Numbered from the stretch's first letter, positions 10,045 through 22,286 are shown. The stretch is DNA of 64,000 nucleotides from Sweltsa coloradensis (GCA_024449915.1 JAMZAV010003270.1:45601-109600), one strand, 5' to 3'. Notes: a model not told the origin generated them from the letters alone. Numbers and translations are program-made.

Positions 10045-10105
10045 CTGAAGAGGGGCATAAATTGCACCCTCGGCAGGCTTCCTACAAAAGTTTTTTTTTG
10101 TTATA

Positions 10106-10824
10106 AATAAATAAAATGCAAACCCGACGTAAGAGCCTCCCCTATATCTCCCCCTACCCGTAGCTGATCTGACCAGCATGGTACCTTCCTACCAACAACA
10201 TTTTGGCTAGAGTGGCGCATTAAGACCTCATGGTTGACGCTTCCCGAAACTTAACTAATCAAATCGTCACGAAAATTATTTAATCTAAACATTCAATTTA
10301 TTAACTCACAAAATCAAATGCAGCGCAATATGAACTACCCGGTTGAAGCGACCTAGATTCTCTTGTCGTTCTAGTGATAAAATATTCAGACTGACCGTGG
10401 AGCTCATGCCCTAACGATTGACGCGCTTTATTAAAAATATTAAAAATAACCAATTTATAGGCTATTTAAAGTCTTTCCATGCAGTCGTCGTCGGGGACCC
10501 CTCCCCACTAACTCAATGACCTCCCAGACAAAGACGACAATGACAACACGAACAATGACTAGGATTATGGCGACCACGACATGACAGCCCCCCTTCTTTT
10601 CTTCAACCCTACCCTACTAGTATGTGACTTTCTCCACATATCCACTAAGCTTGAGTAGCGACCTACGGATGACGAGCCATTTCAACTAAAAAGCTCAAAT
10701 AAAAGAATGTAATGATTCAACGTTTAAACTAACCATATCACAGGTTGAGCAATATAACTTACCCGGTTGAAGAGCCCTAGTTTTTCTCTTTGTTTTGTTT
10801 GATAAGCGTAGTTGAGCGTGTGTG
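10106..10824 (+). other. SINE-A and LINE-A fragments, no gene
   Basis: 10,125-10,240 is a SINE-A 3' part (CTGATCTGACCAGCATGG). 10,290-10,375 is the variant LINE-A end (CAGCGCAATATGAACTACCC ... TCTCTTGTCG). 10,470-10,640 is a SINE-A centre, with the GACAATGACAACACGAAC block. 10,735-10,800 is another degraded LINE-A tail. Confidence 0.65.
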
Positions 10825-11228
10825 TGTCTGGGCCCGAGGTAGAAATTAGCCCAGAGCATGGCTCTGCTAATCGTGGGCGAGGAAAGAGATAAAGTCCTTC
10901 TCGCAAACATCAGCTATTGTGTTGGGGAGTATATTATAATATTACTTCCCGAAACTAGAGGCGAGCTCTGCCAATCGTCGTCGAGGACCTTGTCCCTTTC
11001 ACTTGACGACCACCCCGACGACGACGAGAATGACACCACCAACGATGACAAAGACGATGACGACCGCGGCGTCAGAACCCCCCTCCCCCACACACACCCT
11101 TCCTCCCCTTATACCCGTGGCTGGTTCTGACCAGCATGGGCCCCTCCTCCCCACCCCCCTTAGACTAGAGTGGTGAATAATGACCTAACGGTTGACGCGT
11201 CCTTAATCCAAATAAACAAAAAAAATCT
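10825..11228 (+). mobile_element. SINE-A, full length
   Basis: GTCTGGGCCCGAGG through GGCGAGCTCTGCCAATCGTC, the GACGACGACGAGAATGAC block, GTGGCTGGTTCTGACCAGCA and CTAACGGTTGACGCGTCC to an A-rich tail. The acidic block is open and would read as an aspartate-rich run, a by-product of the repeat rather than a gene. Confidence 0.88.
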
Positions 11229-11231
11229 TTA

Positions 11232-11432
11232 ATTTCTGTATTTTTCATTCACAAAAAAACTTTTGTTTTGCTATTTCAATCATAATCATTTAATGTTGTT
11301 AAATATAAACACTTAGAAAACAATCTAATCTTCAAACACACCATTAACTCAACTCATCATCTTTCAATTTTACACACGGCGCAACATGACCTAACCAGTT
11401 GAAGCGCCCTAGTTTCTCACGTCGTCGTCGTG
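11232..11432 (+). mobile_element. LINE-A 3' UTR end
   Basis: ACTTTTGTTTTGCTATTTCA, CACTTAGAAAACAATCTAAT, CGGCGCAACATGACCTAACC and a CTCACGTCGTCGTCG terminus. Confidence 0.85.
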
Positions 11433-11654
11433 AATGTGAACCTCACGGCGCTTTGATTAATTAGTTCCGTAGAACTTAGCACGTGTTTGTGTGGTCCCCC
11501 GTTCAATGTTTAGGTTGTTCTAATCTCTGCCATTTCTGTTGATATATAACTAACTTAAATTGTTTAAATTTCAGAAATGTTCCTGCCCGCCTCTGGCTGG
11601 TTCTGACCAGCACGTGCATCATGTGTTTTTAGTTAAATATACATTTTATTTGTA
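11433..11654. other. No gene seen
   Basis: Mostly unrecognised sequence. A SINE-A scrap (CTGGCTGGTTCTGACCAGCA) lies near 11,595. A polypyrimidine-poor TTTAAATTTCAG resembles a splice acceptor, but no exon is recognisable after it. Confidence 0.4.
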
Positions 11655-14600
11655 GAATGTACCAAAATATTGTGTGTTGTGCAAAAATGTGATCTTTTCC
11701 AATCACATGAAGAACTTCTAATAAATAATGATAACGACGACAAAGTTTTTAAATTTATCATTTAAGCAATATGTTGTATAAACATTTTACTTATTTCATT
11801 TTGCATTCAAAACTATCACTTAACTCCAGCAGATGTGGCTTCAGTACTGGGTCCCACTTTTGCATCGGTAAGCAGTAATGCACGATATGATGCAGAATTT
11901 CTAGCACAAAAAGCAGTTGACAGAAGCTCGAAAATTTAAATTTTCTCATCTGAAAACGATGAGCCATACAACAGAGCGTTCTCTTTTGTGGGAACTCCGT
12001 ATGGCGTTAAGCTCATTACGTCGCACATCTGTGGGAGAAGAAAAAATGCACAACGAATGTTTGGACCTGACTGATCCCTCATTGGAAGTTATTATTTTAT
12101 TTTTTAATATTTTGTGGTTGTCTGACATATTTCCCGATATTTGGCGTAATGCCATCTTAATTCCACTTCTTAAACCCACAAAAGATAAGTGGATGCCGAC
12201 TTCATATCGCCCTATTTCTCTGACAAGTTGCTTTTGCAAATTTTCGAAAAGATGATCAACAAACGACTAATTGGATGCTGGAGACACGCGGTTATTGGCG
12301 AACGCCCAATGTGGATTTCGTCAACGTCATGCACCATCAAACCACTTGGTCGATTAGAGACGTTTATTCAAAAAGGGTTTTTTTTGCAAAACAACATGTT
12401 GTTGGTTTTGCTTTTTGACATTGAAAAAAGCCTCCAAACACAACATGGAGGTATAATATACTTCAACAGATTCACGAGTGGGGTTTTAGAGGGCACATGC
12501 CAAAATTTTTAGAAAACTTTTTAAAAGATAAAATTTTTCAAAGTGCGTGTTAACAATGTTTTGTCAGACTCGTTCTCACTGGAAACAGGTTTTACCACAA
12601 GGCTGGGTTTTTGTCGGTTTCACTGTTTGCTTTTGGGGAAATAAACAGTGTAGTGGGATTGTATTCCAAAGAGCCTAATGTCGTGCTATTTGTAGATGAC
12701 CTGGGAATCTTCTACAGATCGGAAAATTTTATCAACAGCTCAAAGACACGTGCAAATTGGATTGAACAATATAAGCGAATGGGCTCGAAAGCGGGGACAC
12801 GATTCTCTCCCGAAAAAACTCAGTGCATTCACTTTTGCCCCTTTGTCTTCAAGGAATCCAAAAGACCCACAACTATCGTTTAACAATGTAGAACTTCTAT
12901 CAAAACAAATGTCCGTCTTCTCGGCATGGTGTTTGACAAAAAGCTAAATTGGAAAGACCACGTTGTTGAGTTACGCAAAAAATGCATGTTGAAAATAAAC
13001 CTATGAAAGTTCTCAGAAATACATCGTGGGGTGCAGATAGGACTTGCTTTGTTGAGAATTTAGGATCTCTATTTTGGGCTCCAAGATGGACTATGGACTT
13101 TTCGTATACTCTTCAGCAAGTAAAAAACCTTAAACTTCTAGACACTGTCCACCATTGTGGTCTTCGTATTGCTCTTGGTGCATTTCGAACAAGCCCGGTA
13201 GTCAGCTTGTAGCCGAGTCGGGGTGTGTCCTCCTTGGCAGAACGGAGAAACTCTTCATGGGTACGTAGAAATGAAAATTAAAGCATGCCAAAACCATCAG
13301 CAAATCGGAATGTTTTTAACACGACATATGTCAGACACTTTGATAACAAACCCAAGGCATCTCTTCCAACGGGATTAAGATGGAAACCTTTGTTTAATCT
13401 TATAGGATTTCATCTGCCCAAGTTTTTAATTTTGTATTTAGCAATAACCCGCCCTGGTTTACACCAGAGCCGATTATTATATTTGACCTTTTTCGTTTTG
13501 ATAAAAACTCTACTTGCGATAGTGTATTCAAAATTAACTTTAGAGAGATTTGCCATGAACATCAAAGGTTTACTTTGGTATTCACAGATGGCTCCAAAAT
13601 TGACAACAAGGTTGGAAGCGCTTTTTATTGCTCCACCTTAACTGAACGTTTCAGGCTAAGCGACGTGTGTTCAGTTTTTTACTGCAGAGTTATTCTCCTT
13701 CCGTGAAGCTCTTAAATAGATTCTACGTTGTCTTTTAGAATAATACCTTATGTGTTCAGATAGCTTAAGTTCCTTTCAAGCTATAGAACTCATGTATTCA
13801 AGTATCATTTGGGACAAGACATCCAATTCTATTAGAAAAAAACTAACCTCTAAGGGTTATATAATAGAGTTTTGCTGGATACCTGGACACGTGGGCATAG
13901 AGGGAAATGAACACGCTGATAGGGCTGCTAAGGAAACTTCCCAGCGTCGCGACGTGATTTCAATCTAGTTCCCGTTCCAGATATCAAGAGTGGATTCAAG
14001 CAAAGATTGTTGGATTTGCGACAAAAAATCTTGGGATGTGTTGCAAAATAACAAATTGCGTAGTGTGATGCCCACATTGACTAACAAAAGTCGTCCACCT
14101 ACGTCTCGACTCTCTCGTAGAGAAGAGGTGGTATTGTCTAGACTTCGTATAGGGCACACACGCCTAACACCCCGGATATCTCTTAACCAGAGAAAAGGTT
14201 ATTCACATATGTGACACATGTGATGTACCTTTAACCGTACATTCATATGCTAGCAGAATGTACCAAATATGATGCCTTGCGCATGCATTTGATCTCTCCC
14301 AATCATATGATAACGGCGAAAAACTTCCAAATTTCTCATCCAAAGTAATCTATTTAACAAACTTTAATTAACTTCATACACATTTCTTTCTTTTCTTTCT
14401 TTTCATTTACATACATAACTTTATTTTGCTATTACTTTCTTTATCTCCAATTATTTTGTTATTTATACACTTAGAAAACAATCTAATCATCAAACATACC
14501 TGCATTAACTCTTCTAATTTACTTTCATTCACCAGGCGGCGCAATATGACCTAACCGGTTGAAGCGCCCTAGTTTCTCACGTCCCTCGTCGTTAAAATCA
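11655..14600 (+). pseudogene. LINE-A copy: reverse transcriptase, RNase H and 3' UTR
   Basis: A LINE-A tail piece (11,655-11,815) joins an RT-bearing copy. From 11,830 the RT opens with ADVASVLG-like sequence and ELRMALSSLRRTSVGE, then PTSYRPISLTSCFCK (12,200). The VPQG region follows near 12,595 (frameshifted), the FVDDLGIFYRS catalytic box near 12,690 and GMVFDKKLNW near 12,930. RNase H resumes at 13,735: DSLSSFQAIE, then FCWIPGHVGIEGNEHADRAA near 13,870. The LSRREEVVLSRLRIGHTRLT segment is near 14,110 and the CCHC knuckle near 14,215. The UTR ends GTTTCTCACGTC at 14,582. Multiple frameshifts, mostly in homopolymers; inactive. Confidence 0.9.
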
Positions 14601-14604
14601 GATT

Positions 14605-15292
14605 GCATTTTTTTTCATAAATTTAGAAAACAATTTAATCATCAAACACACCGTAGATTAATTTCATTAATTTACAATTTCACGGGGCGCAATATATATA
14701 CCCGGTTGAAGCCAGGGGTGATATTGAACATAATAAAGGGGGTAGGGGGAGCGATTTGCGCGTGCATGTACATCCGTGGAAAGGACGAAGCACGGTGTGA
14801 ATGGGGATTGGAGCCCTCCATTTATAGCGCTTCAGTTGAAAATTTTTTAAAAACGATTTTTGGGAGTGCATTTGGTGCGTTTTAGAAAAAAAGTGGTTGT
14901 CTGAATGATACCAAAACAAATGTTATGGGTGTTCGTCAATTTTTCAATGATGATGGCAGAGATAAACTTGAGGGTTCGGGTCTATGACTGGCATGGCGCA
15001 TGCGTTGGAACGCGCGTCTTGCTAGATGCTCGATAATTTTACACCACACAGTATGGCAACAAATGTCAAATTCGCACAATCACACACATTTGGGCGCTAT
15101 TGCGCTTAGTTGGTAACGACTCCATTTTCAGTAAAACCCCATCAATAAAATTACTGAAATATCACGTCTTTTTAAACGATAAATAAATAATGTTTTTTCA
15201 AAATTTCAATTTTTTTTTGTCATGGGAGGCAATCGCTCTCCACCCCGCCCCCTCCCCCGCCCCCCTGGTTGAAGCGACCTAATTTCTCTCGT
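14605..15292 (+). mobile_element. Short LINE-A tail split by a hAT MITE
   Basis: TTTAGAAAACAATTTAATCA, GGGGCGCAATATATATACCC and GGTTGAAGC, then resuming after the MITE as GACCTAATTTCTCTCGTGG. Confidence 0.82.
14713..15267. mobile_element. hAT-type MITE with 8-bp target duplication
   Basis: It begins CAGGGGTGATATTG and ends CCCCCCTG, with the purine-rich left end and pyrimidine-rich right end complementary (AGCGATTTGC against GCAATCGCTC). The flanking GTTGAAGC occurs at 14,705-14,712 and 15,268-15,275 exactly. CAGGGG termini plus an 8-bp duplication are diagnostic of hAT. The 555-bp interior has no transposase; the 108-codon stretch read through it is incidental. It landed inside the conserved 3'-end motif of LINE-A. 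Confidence 0.9.
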
Positions 15293-15567
15293 GGGTTTTT
15301 GTTTGTTTACCCTTTACATTGCGAAGGCTACAAATTTCTCTGACCCACAAATTTTTTGAACTCACGTTCATGCAAAATATGTATTTCTAAGGGTGTATTT
15401 ATTATTTATATTAATATTCACCAACGCATTCGTTTAGTTGGGGATTTACACTACCCCATTTATTATGCTTACATCTAAGTAAACATCATAGCATATGAAA
15501 ACGCGAAAAACTTTCTAAATCTCTCATACAAAGTAATTTAAATAAACAAAATTTAAGTCTTATTATC
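15293..15567. other. AT-rich; degraded LINE-A UTR scrap only
   Basis: A weak LINE-A match (ACTTTCTAAATCTCTCATAC) lies near 15,510. Nothing else is recognised. Confidence 0.4.
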
Positions 15568-15990
15568 AGTGGCGTAGCTGAAATGCACGGGTCCCCGGGC
15601 TACAACGAGCTGGAGGGCCCCTCTCATTGACGCCTAAATGTTTATTGGTGTTAGTCATTATTATTTAATTTAAGTATTATTGACCGACTCATCGAGTCTC
15701 GGTACTCCTCATTCGCCTATGGATTAGAACTTCCACTTCCGAACTTTCCTCTCATCAAACGTATTGATAAGGGATCCATATCACTTCTGAGAAGGGTCTC
15801 GTTCTCGATCAAAAGTGTACTTAATCCTCTAAGTCTTTCTTGTCCCCTACTGCTTCTTAAATTTAAATTTTTTTTTATTTTAAGTTTTGAAAATAAACCG
15901 CTCTGAACAGGCAACAGTAACTGGTATTATTAAAAACATCATAAAGCCGACAAAGATCAGGAAAAGTAGTGGAAAATGGCGCTTTTCAAC
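15568..15990 (-). pseudogene. hAT transposase C-terminus (ZMYM1-like) and element end
   Basis: On the minus strand IPVTVACSER (about 15,910-15,940) is followed, after a frameshift, by FSKLKIKKN and RSSRGQERLRGLSTLLIEN (15,717-15,914). This is the hAT dimerisation-domain signature (SERSFSKLKxIKNxLRSxxxQERL...LSIE). About 150 bp beyond the stop, the element ends at CAGTGGCGTAGCTGAAATG (reading inward from 15,568), a typical hAT terminus. The 5' remainder is cut off by a LINE-A tail at about 16,030. Dead fragment. Confidence 0.85.
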
Positions 15991-16029
15991 AAGAAGCAAG
16001 TTGCAACTTTTTTAAACAGAAACACATTT

Positions 16030-16206
16030 TTTTAATTATTTATTTTTTTCAATTTAAATAAAAAAAATTTGTTTAGCTATTACAATCATACTAACAATTT
16101 TTTTTCTTATATATAAAAATAGAAAAAAAAAATGATTAAACTTTCGTTTTCACAGCGGCGAATAAAACCTTACGGTTTGAAAAGCCTCGTTTCTTACTTT
16201 CGTGTC
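16030..16206 (+). mobile_element. LINE-A 3' UTR end (poor-quality sequence)
   Basis: TTTGTTTAGCTATTACAATC, AGCGGCGAATAAAACCTTAC, GGTTTGAAAAGCC and TTTCTTACTTTCGTG follow the LINE-A tail with many single-base changes. Confidence 0.65.
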
Positions 16207-16364
16207 AGATTTTTTTAATATGAGGCCCCATCCGTCGTCATTTACTGATACATGTTAGTGGATCGGGATGGATGAAAATCCTTTGATTTTTTAAAAAACC
16301 CAAAAAAGTAAATTTAAAAAATAAAAAAAGCGTTTTAAAAGATAATAAAACATTACAAACTTAA

Positions 16365-19299
16365 ATGGTACACTAAAAACGTGGAATTGTAGAGGATTCT
16401 AGCAAATCAGAATAGTTACAGCTCTCTTGAAAAAAAACACAAACCCTTGATTTTATTTTTACAAAAACTTCTGTCAAACCACAGATAACCCTACTTTAAA
16501 GGGGTTATACAATCTACTAAGGATTAAAAAAAAAGGAGGTAAACGTGCACGGGGAAGGTTTTCCATTCTGGTGCTGACTCTGTGTATCCACCAAATTCCA
16601 TTGACAACTCCCCTTTCGGCCTCGCGTTACAGTTACATTCCCAAAATGTAACCACATTATATTTTTTTACATTCCCCCATTAAATCTTACAGACGCGTTG
16701 GGAGGCTTGTCGGATCAACTACAGGGCCCCCGTAATCTTGGGTGGTGTTTTTAAACCCCCTACCATACTGACGGGGATCAGTAGTTTCTGATAAACGGGG
16801 TTGTGTTGTAGAGATTTTCTACAACACAATGATGTTTCATGTTGAACAGGGGCCCAGAGACGCATTTCCGTCACATCGGCACTTTTTCACCCAAGATTAA
16901 GTCATGGTACACCTTTTGGCTATCGCTTGATCTCGAGTAAATGTGTTTGATGATTTCAGGGAGTGTCTTTTTCCAATTCAGGGAAAGTTTAAACTAAAAT
17001 AGGCCACACAATCCGGGTCGGGGATGGAGATTTGCGCAAGTGTTTGGGGGAAAGTTCCGGGAAAATTAGTGAAGTCTCTTTGCTCAGGGGATTTTATAGT
17101 TCTCGTGACCCCAAGTGCTTGTCAAAAATTTAGTAAATGCTTGTTTGATCACATATGCCAGTTCCCACGCTAGTGGGAAAAAAGTCGTCGTGTCGTCCCC
17201 TGGTGGAACAAAGATTGTGATGGCCATAAGGAAAAAGAAAGCAGTTTTGAAAAATTAAAACTTTCCTCATTTGAACATTTAAAAATTCAAGCACAAAGAG
17301 CAAAAACGAGACAAATTATAAAAATAGTAAGAGGCAGTCAGGGCAAGAGTATGTATTTCTATAAATTAAGCCCCTCTTCCACGATGGTGTAAAAAGGGAT
17401 TAAATAAATTAGGGGACGTCAGGTAAACCCCATACCCGCTATCAGGATGGGGGGAAATTTTAGTTACACCCCACAGATGTGGTTTCAGTAGGGGTACACT
17501 TTTTGCTCGGAAAGCAGTAATGCACGATATGATGCAGAATTTCTAGCACACAAGCAGTTGACAAAAGCTCAAAAAATTAATTTTCATCTAAAAAACGATG
17601 AGCCATACACAGAGCGTTCTTTGTGGGAACTCCGTATGGCGTTAGCTCTTTACGTCGCACATTTTTTAAAGACAAAATGCACAACGACATCTTTGTGCAC
17701 CTGACATCCCCATTGGAAGTTATTATTTTTTTTTTTAAAATTTTTTGGGGTTGTCTGACTATTTCCCGATAGTTGGCGAGTGCCATCTTAATTCACCTTT
17801 TTAAAAAAACAAAGATAAATCGATGCCGACTTTATAGCCCATTTTCTTGACAAGTTCTTTTGCAAATTGTTCGAAAAGATATCAAAAAACGACTAAAGTG
17901 GATGTGGGAACCGGTTTTTTGGCGAACGTCCCTGTGGTTTTGTCAAAGTCGTTTCACCATCGACCACTTGGTTTGATTAGAGACGTTTATTCAAGAAGGT
18001 TTTTTGCAAAAAAAATGTCGTTGGGGTGCTTTTTTAATTGAAAAAAACCCACGAAAACAACATGGAGGATAATATACTTCAACGATTCACGAGTGGGGCT
18101 TTAGAGGGCACACCAAAAATTTTTAGAAAAATTTTTAAAAGTAGAATTTTTAAAGTGCGTGTTTTAAAAATGTCTGTCCCGACCGTTTTTCACTGGGAAA
18201 AAGGGTACCACAAGGCTCGGGCTTGTCGGTATCACGTTTGCTATTTGGGAATAAACAGGGGAGTGGGTTGTATCCCAAAGAGCCTATGTCGTCCTATTTT
18301 TAGATGACCGGGGAAACTTCTACAGTCGGTAAAAATTTTCAAAAGTCAAAAACACGTGCAAAGGGATTGAAAAATATAAGTGAATGGGCTCGAAAACGGG
18401 GGACACGATTCTCTCCGAAAAAACTCAGTTTCATTCACTTTTGCCGTCTTCAAGGGAAACCAAAAGACCACAACTATCGGTTAACAAAGTAGAACTTCTA
18501 TTTAAAAAAAATTCCGTCTTTCGACATGGTGTTGAAAAAAGCTAAATTGGAAAGACCACGTTGTTGAGTTACCCAAAAAAAACAGTTAAAATCAACCTTA
18601 TTGAAAGTTCTCAGTAAACATCGTTGGGGGGCAGTAGGACTTGCAGTTAGAATCTACGGATCTCTAGTTTGCCCAATACCACTATGGTGTTTGTATACTC
18701 TTAGCAAGTACACAACCCTTAAACTTCTAGACACGTCCCCCATTGTGGTCTTCGTCCTGCTCTTTGGGGCTTTCGAAAAAGCCCCGGGAGTCGCTTTATG
18801 CCGAGTCAGGTGTGACCTCCTTTGGGAGAAGGAAAAAACCCCTTTTATGGGGGACGTATTTAAAGAAAAATTAAAAACATGGCCTAACCATCCGCAAAAC
18901 GGAATGTTTTTAAACGAAATGCGACACTTTTTATAACAAAACCCCAAGGATCTCTTCCAAAGGGGTTAAGAGTCAACTTTTTTTAATCTTATAGAATTTC
19001 ATCTGCCAAAAATTTTTAATTTTTTATTTTCAATAACCCCCCTGATTTACACCAGAGCCCATTATTATATTTACCTTGTCGTTTTGATAAAAAATCTACT
19101 TGTGATAGGTATTCAAAAATAACTTTAGAGAGATTTGCCAGACATCAATGGTTTCTTTGGTTTTCACAGAGGCTAAAAAATTGACAAAAAGGTTGGAATG
19201 TTTTTTTTATGCTCCACCTTAACTAAACTTTCAGGCTAACGAGTTTTTCAGTTTTTACTGCAAGTTATTCGCCATCCGTGAAGCTCTTAAATACATTTG
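16365..19299 (+). pseudogene. LINE-A copy: endonuclease and reverse transcriptase (error-rich)
   Basis: The longest copy in normal domain order. The endonuclease opens near 16,385 (TWNCRG). It continues through 16,590-17,200, where segments match the cleaner copy at 48.1-48.8 kb (TTACAGTTACATTCC, GGATCAACTACAGGG, CCCTGGTGGAACAAAGATTG). The RT runs from about 17,390 to 19,100 (SEWARKRGTRFSP at about 18,380). It stops at the RNase H start (CATCCGTGAAGCTCTTAAATAC), where a SINE-B tail abuts. Every domain is broken by small deletions and homopolymer changes. Some are probably sequencing errors, so the state of this copy cannot be judged. Confidence 0.82.
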
Positions 19300-20029
19300 T
19301 ATTTATTTTTTATTATTAAAGTCTACCCATTCAGTTATAAAAAGATTTACAAAGGGGGACAAAAAAATAAATCTAATTAATAGATGCAGAAAAAACAATA
19401 AATTACATTTTGTAATATTTGAAATGTAGCATTACAAAACAAATGATTTAAACAAAATTTTGGTAAAAAAAGAAGAAAAAAGCTTAAAAGAAAAAAAAAA
19501 AAAAAGGGTGGAAAAAGAAAAGAAAGAAAAGAAAAAGAAAAGAAAAAAAAGAAAGAAAAAAAAAAAAAGAAAAAAAAAAAACAAAAATACAAAAAAAAGA
19601 AAAACGAAAAAAAAAAAACTGTTTTATTAGACCCCCACTAAAAACGAATATGGGTTTGCCAAAAAAATCAGGAACAGCAAATCAGGGAGTAAAAATAAAA
19701 TTTTCGCGGAAGAAACCCCCAAGCGAAACTTTATTCTTGGGTTAATCTTCATTTTGGTTTTTAAAATTTTGACTCATATATATAATTATATCAGATATAT
19801 AATTATTTAAAAAATTTCATTCAAACTGATCACAGCAATGATACGGAACCAAAATCAAGTTGCAAGCTCCACAGTGGGCGGAAACCAGAAATCTAGGCAG
19901 AAAAAATATTTGAAAATCATGTTATATATAATAAAAGCAATAATGAACAAACAAAGAGATTGATTGTTTGATTGAATATTGTTTAAACGTTCATATTTTC
20001 CCTTTTGGGCAATCGGACGATGAGGGTGA
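19300..20029. other. SINE-B tail fragment, then A-rich low-complexity sequence
   Basis: 19,300-19,372 matches the SINE-B 3' end on the minus strand (GTCTACCCATTCAGTTATA, GGGGGAC). 19,440-19,620 is an AAAG/GAAA low-complexity run. The rest is AT-rich without recognised features. Confidence 0.55.
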
Positions 20030-20300
20030 TAGATGGGGGATGAATTAAAACAGAAGGGGGGGGAGGGGAACCCGGTCCGGCCCACGTAGCCTACTCCTTC
20101 AAAAAGTCCCAAAGAGGCCCAACGGTTAACGTCCCATCGACAGGACGGTGTAGCTTTGACAGTCTACAGGTTCCCCACTAACCGGACTGCTGGCAACGAA
20201 AAGGGAGAACGAAGCCGTTAACTACTTTCAACCCCTCCACTCTCTAACCCGGGGATACGTGAGTTTCAGGGTAAGCGGTCACCCACTTACCCATGACCAC
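20030..20300 (+). repeat. SINE-D / unclassified dispersed repeat, copy 1
   Basis: CACGTAGCCTACTCCTTC, CCAACGGTTAACGTCCCATC, GACGGTGTAGCTTTGACAGT and GAGAACGAAGCCGTTA align in order with 62,775-63,010. There are only two copies here, so its class is unknown. Confidence 0.6.
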
Positions 20301-20329
20301 GCCCGATTCGCTTAACTACTTATTAGCAA

Positions 20330-22118
20330 AATAATTAAAGAGCTTATAAAGGAAAATTAACATTACACAAAACACAGACAATAATTTTAAAATAAATATA
20401 AAAATCAATTTTTTGCTTTTTTGATTCATTTCATTGTTTCAATTTTACTTTTAAATTGACAATTCCTGATCAGAAAAAGGGTTCAAATTCAAAAAAATTA
20501 AATCCAATAGGATACCCTTGTACATAAATGACTTTCTAAATGCTTCAAAATTTTAAATCTGGGAATTCCCAATGAGTTTATTACAGTAGAATTTCTATCA
20601 CGATCAACAATTTTAAAAATATGGGTAGAATACCTAAAACATACCTTTCAATACTTTGTTGATTTACCACACGCAACTTCATCCTCTCCCAATCGTGAAA
20701 CATCAGACTGCAAATCTTGGTTCAAGGGGAAAAGAATCAAAACAGATGGTCAATTCTCTTCTGGAGACAAAAACTCAAGAAGGTCTTACTGCCCCAAACC
20801 CCTAAAAAAAAAAAAATAACAGAGTGAATATAAGAATTTACAAGTAACCTCAATTTTTCTCGGTTAAAAACCCCTTCTTCCTTTTAATTCAATTGCGGGT
20901 GATACTTTATTACACAATATTCAAATGTTTTTTAAAAATTTAAATTACAAATTAAGAAAACTCCAAGATATTTAAATTCATACACTCTAGAAATTAACTT
21001 ACCCTTTCAATTTAACGTCAAGAAATCTTCATGCTTCTATCATAAGCCCTTTTGAAAAAAACATAAAATTTGTTTTGCTAAATTAAAATCAATTCCTGAG
21101 TTTTAAACCAAACATCCCCCTCTTTAGAACTTCTTGAAACGTCTTCGATCTCTTCGACATCCACCCTTCTAAAAAAAAGACCAATCATCAGCAATAAAAT
21201 ATAATTTAGCCCCCCATTATGAGAATATCTCTTTTAAAAAAAAATAACAGGGGGCCAATATTGATCCTTGGGGGACTCCCCCCAAAAAATATTGAAAACT
21301 TTTGAACTATTTTTGCAAGATTTATAACATTTTTTAATTTTTAAAAAATAATCCGCCAAAAATTTATAACAAATAAGGACTTTACGTTTAACCTGGTTTT
21401 TTAAATTTTTTTAAAAGAGGTAAAAAAGGGACGAATCAAAAGCTTTCCTAAGATCAAAAAAAAAAGCTCCCCAAACCCTTCCTTTCCGCTTGTCAAACCT
21501 TTTTAAAAAAAAACTGTTAAAGCTAGAAGGGCCCCTTTGCGTTTATCTACCTTTCCTAAAAAACCCTGTTGGTTTTTTACTTAAACCCTTTAGATGCACC
21601 CCTTCATGTAATAACTCTTGCAAAATATTTTTAAAAATTTTCCCTACAATTGGAAGAGTTTATATAGGTCATAAGAATTCTTATCACTCTTTTTTCCTTT
21701 TCCCTTATAAATAGGGTTCCCTTGCCATTTCAGCTTTGTTGGGAAATCACCTACAAGAAAGAAATGGGAAATTTGATACGCCAATAATCCGACTATTGAT
21801 GCGCATTTTTTGAAAACTATGCATGGAATCTCTTGAAGTGTTGTCGAGCTTTTAATTTTAAGGCGTTTAATTGCTGAAATGACTTCTTCATTAGTTACCT
21901 TTACATGCGGGAGATCATCTGCTTCTTTTCTATTTAAATCTTTAAACTTACCAATTTCACTGGAAAAATCTACATCGTTCACAACAAAACTTTTCTGTAA
22001 CAAACAGCAAATGTCAGGATTAGACGTGTAGTATACCCCATTCTCTGTCAATGAGGCTATGCTACACTCTTTTTTCACTTTGTTACCTGTCAACTTATTA
22101 TAAACTGACCATAAATAC
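20330..22118 (-). pseudogene. LINE-B reverse transcriptase remnant
   Basis: On the minus strand, 22,110-21,644 is an open stretch with NGVYYTSNPD, VTNEEVISAIKRLKIKSS and NPIYKGKGKKSDKNSYD. This is the RT entrance of a Jockey/CR1-like LINE. Past frameshifts come FDLRKAFDS (about 21,430), GVPQGSILAP (about 21,275) and a degraded FIADD box (about 21,190). FKYLGV follows near 20,970. No endonuclease and no RNase H are seen. Sequence downstream of 21,640 is error-rich. It abuts a LINE-A copy at 22,119. Confidence 0.82.
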
Positions 22119-22286
22119 ATACGCTGTCGTTGTGGAGAATACCTTTTGTGTTCAGATAGTTTAAGTTCACTTCAAGCTATAGAACTCATGTTTTCAAGTC
22201 ATCATATGGTTCAAGACATCCAATTCTATTTATAAAAACTAACCTCTAAGGGTTATATAATAGAGTTTTGCTGGATACCTGGACAC

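Larger units (their letters stand above)
7972..10105 (+). mobile_element. SINE-C split by a Harbinger-like element
   Basis: The head 7,972-8,040 is tRNA-like (GTTGGCTCGAGCGCTAAGCA ... GGGATCAAATCCCGTCGAGACC). The body continues to GACACCTG at 8,176 and resumes at 10,045 with CTGAAGAGGGGCATAAATTG and CTCGGCAGGCTTCCTAC. The 6.5-kb copy has the same sequence uninterrupted, which fixes the insertion point. Confidence 0.82.

Noticed and set aside
10858..11130. Aspartate-rich open frame (DDDENDTTNDDKDDDD)
   Set aside because: It is the GAC/GAT block of SINE-A. The same run appears in every SINE-A copy with frames broken, so it is not a gene.
19377..19592. 71-codon Phe/Ser-rich frame on the minus strand
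   Set aside because: Low-complexity A/G-rich run, not protein-like.
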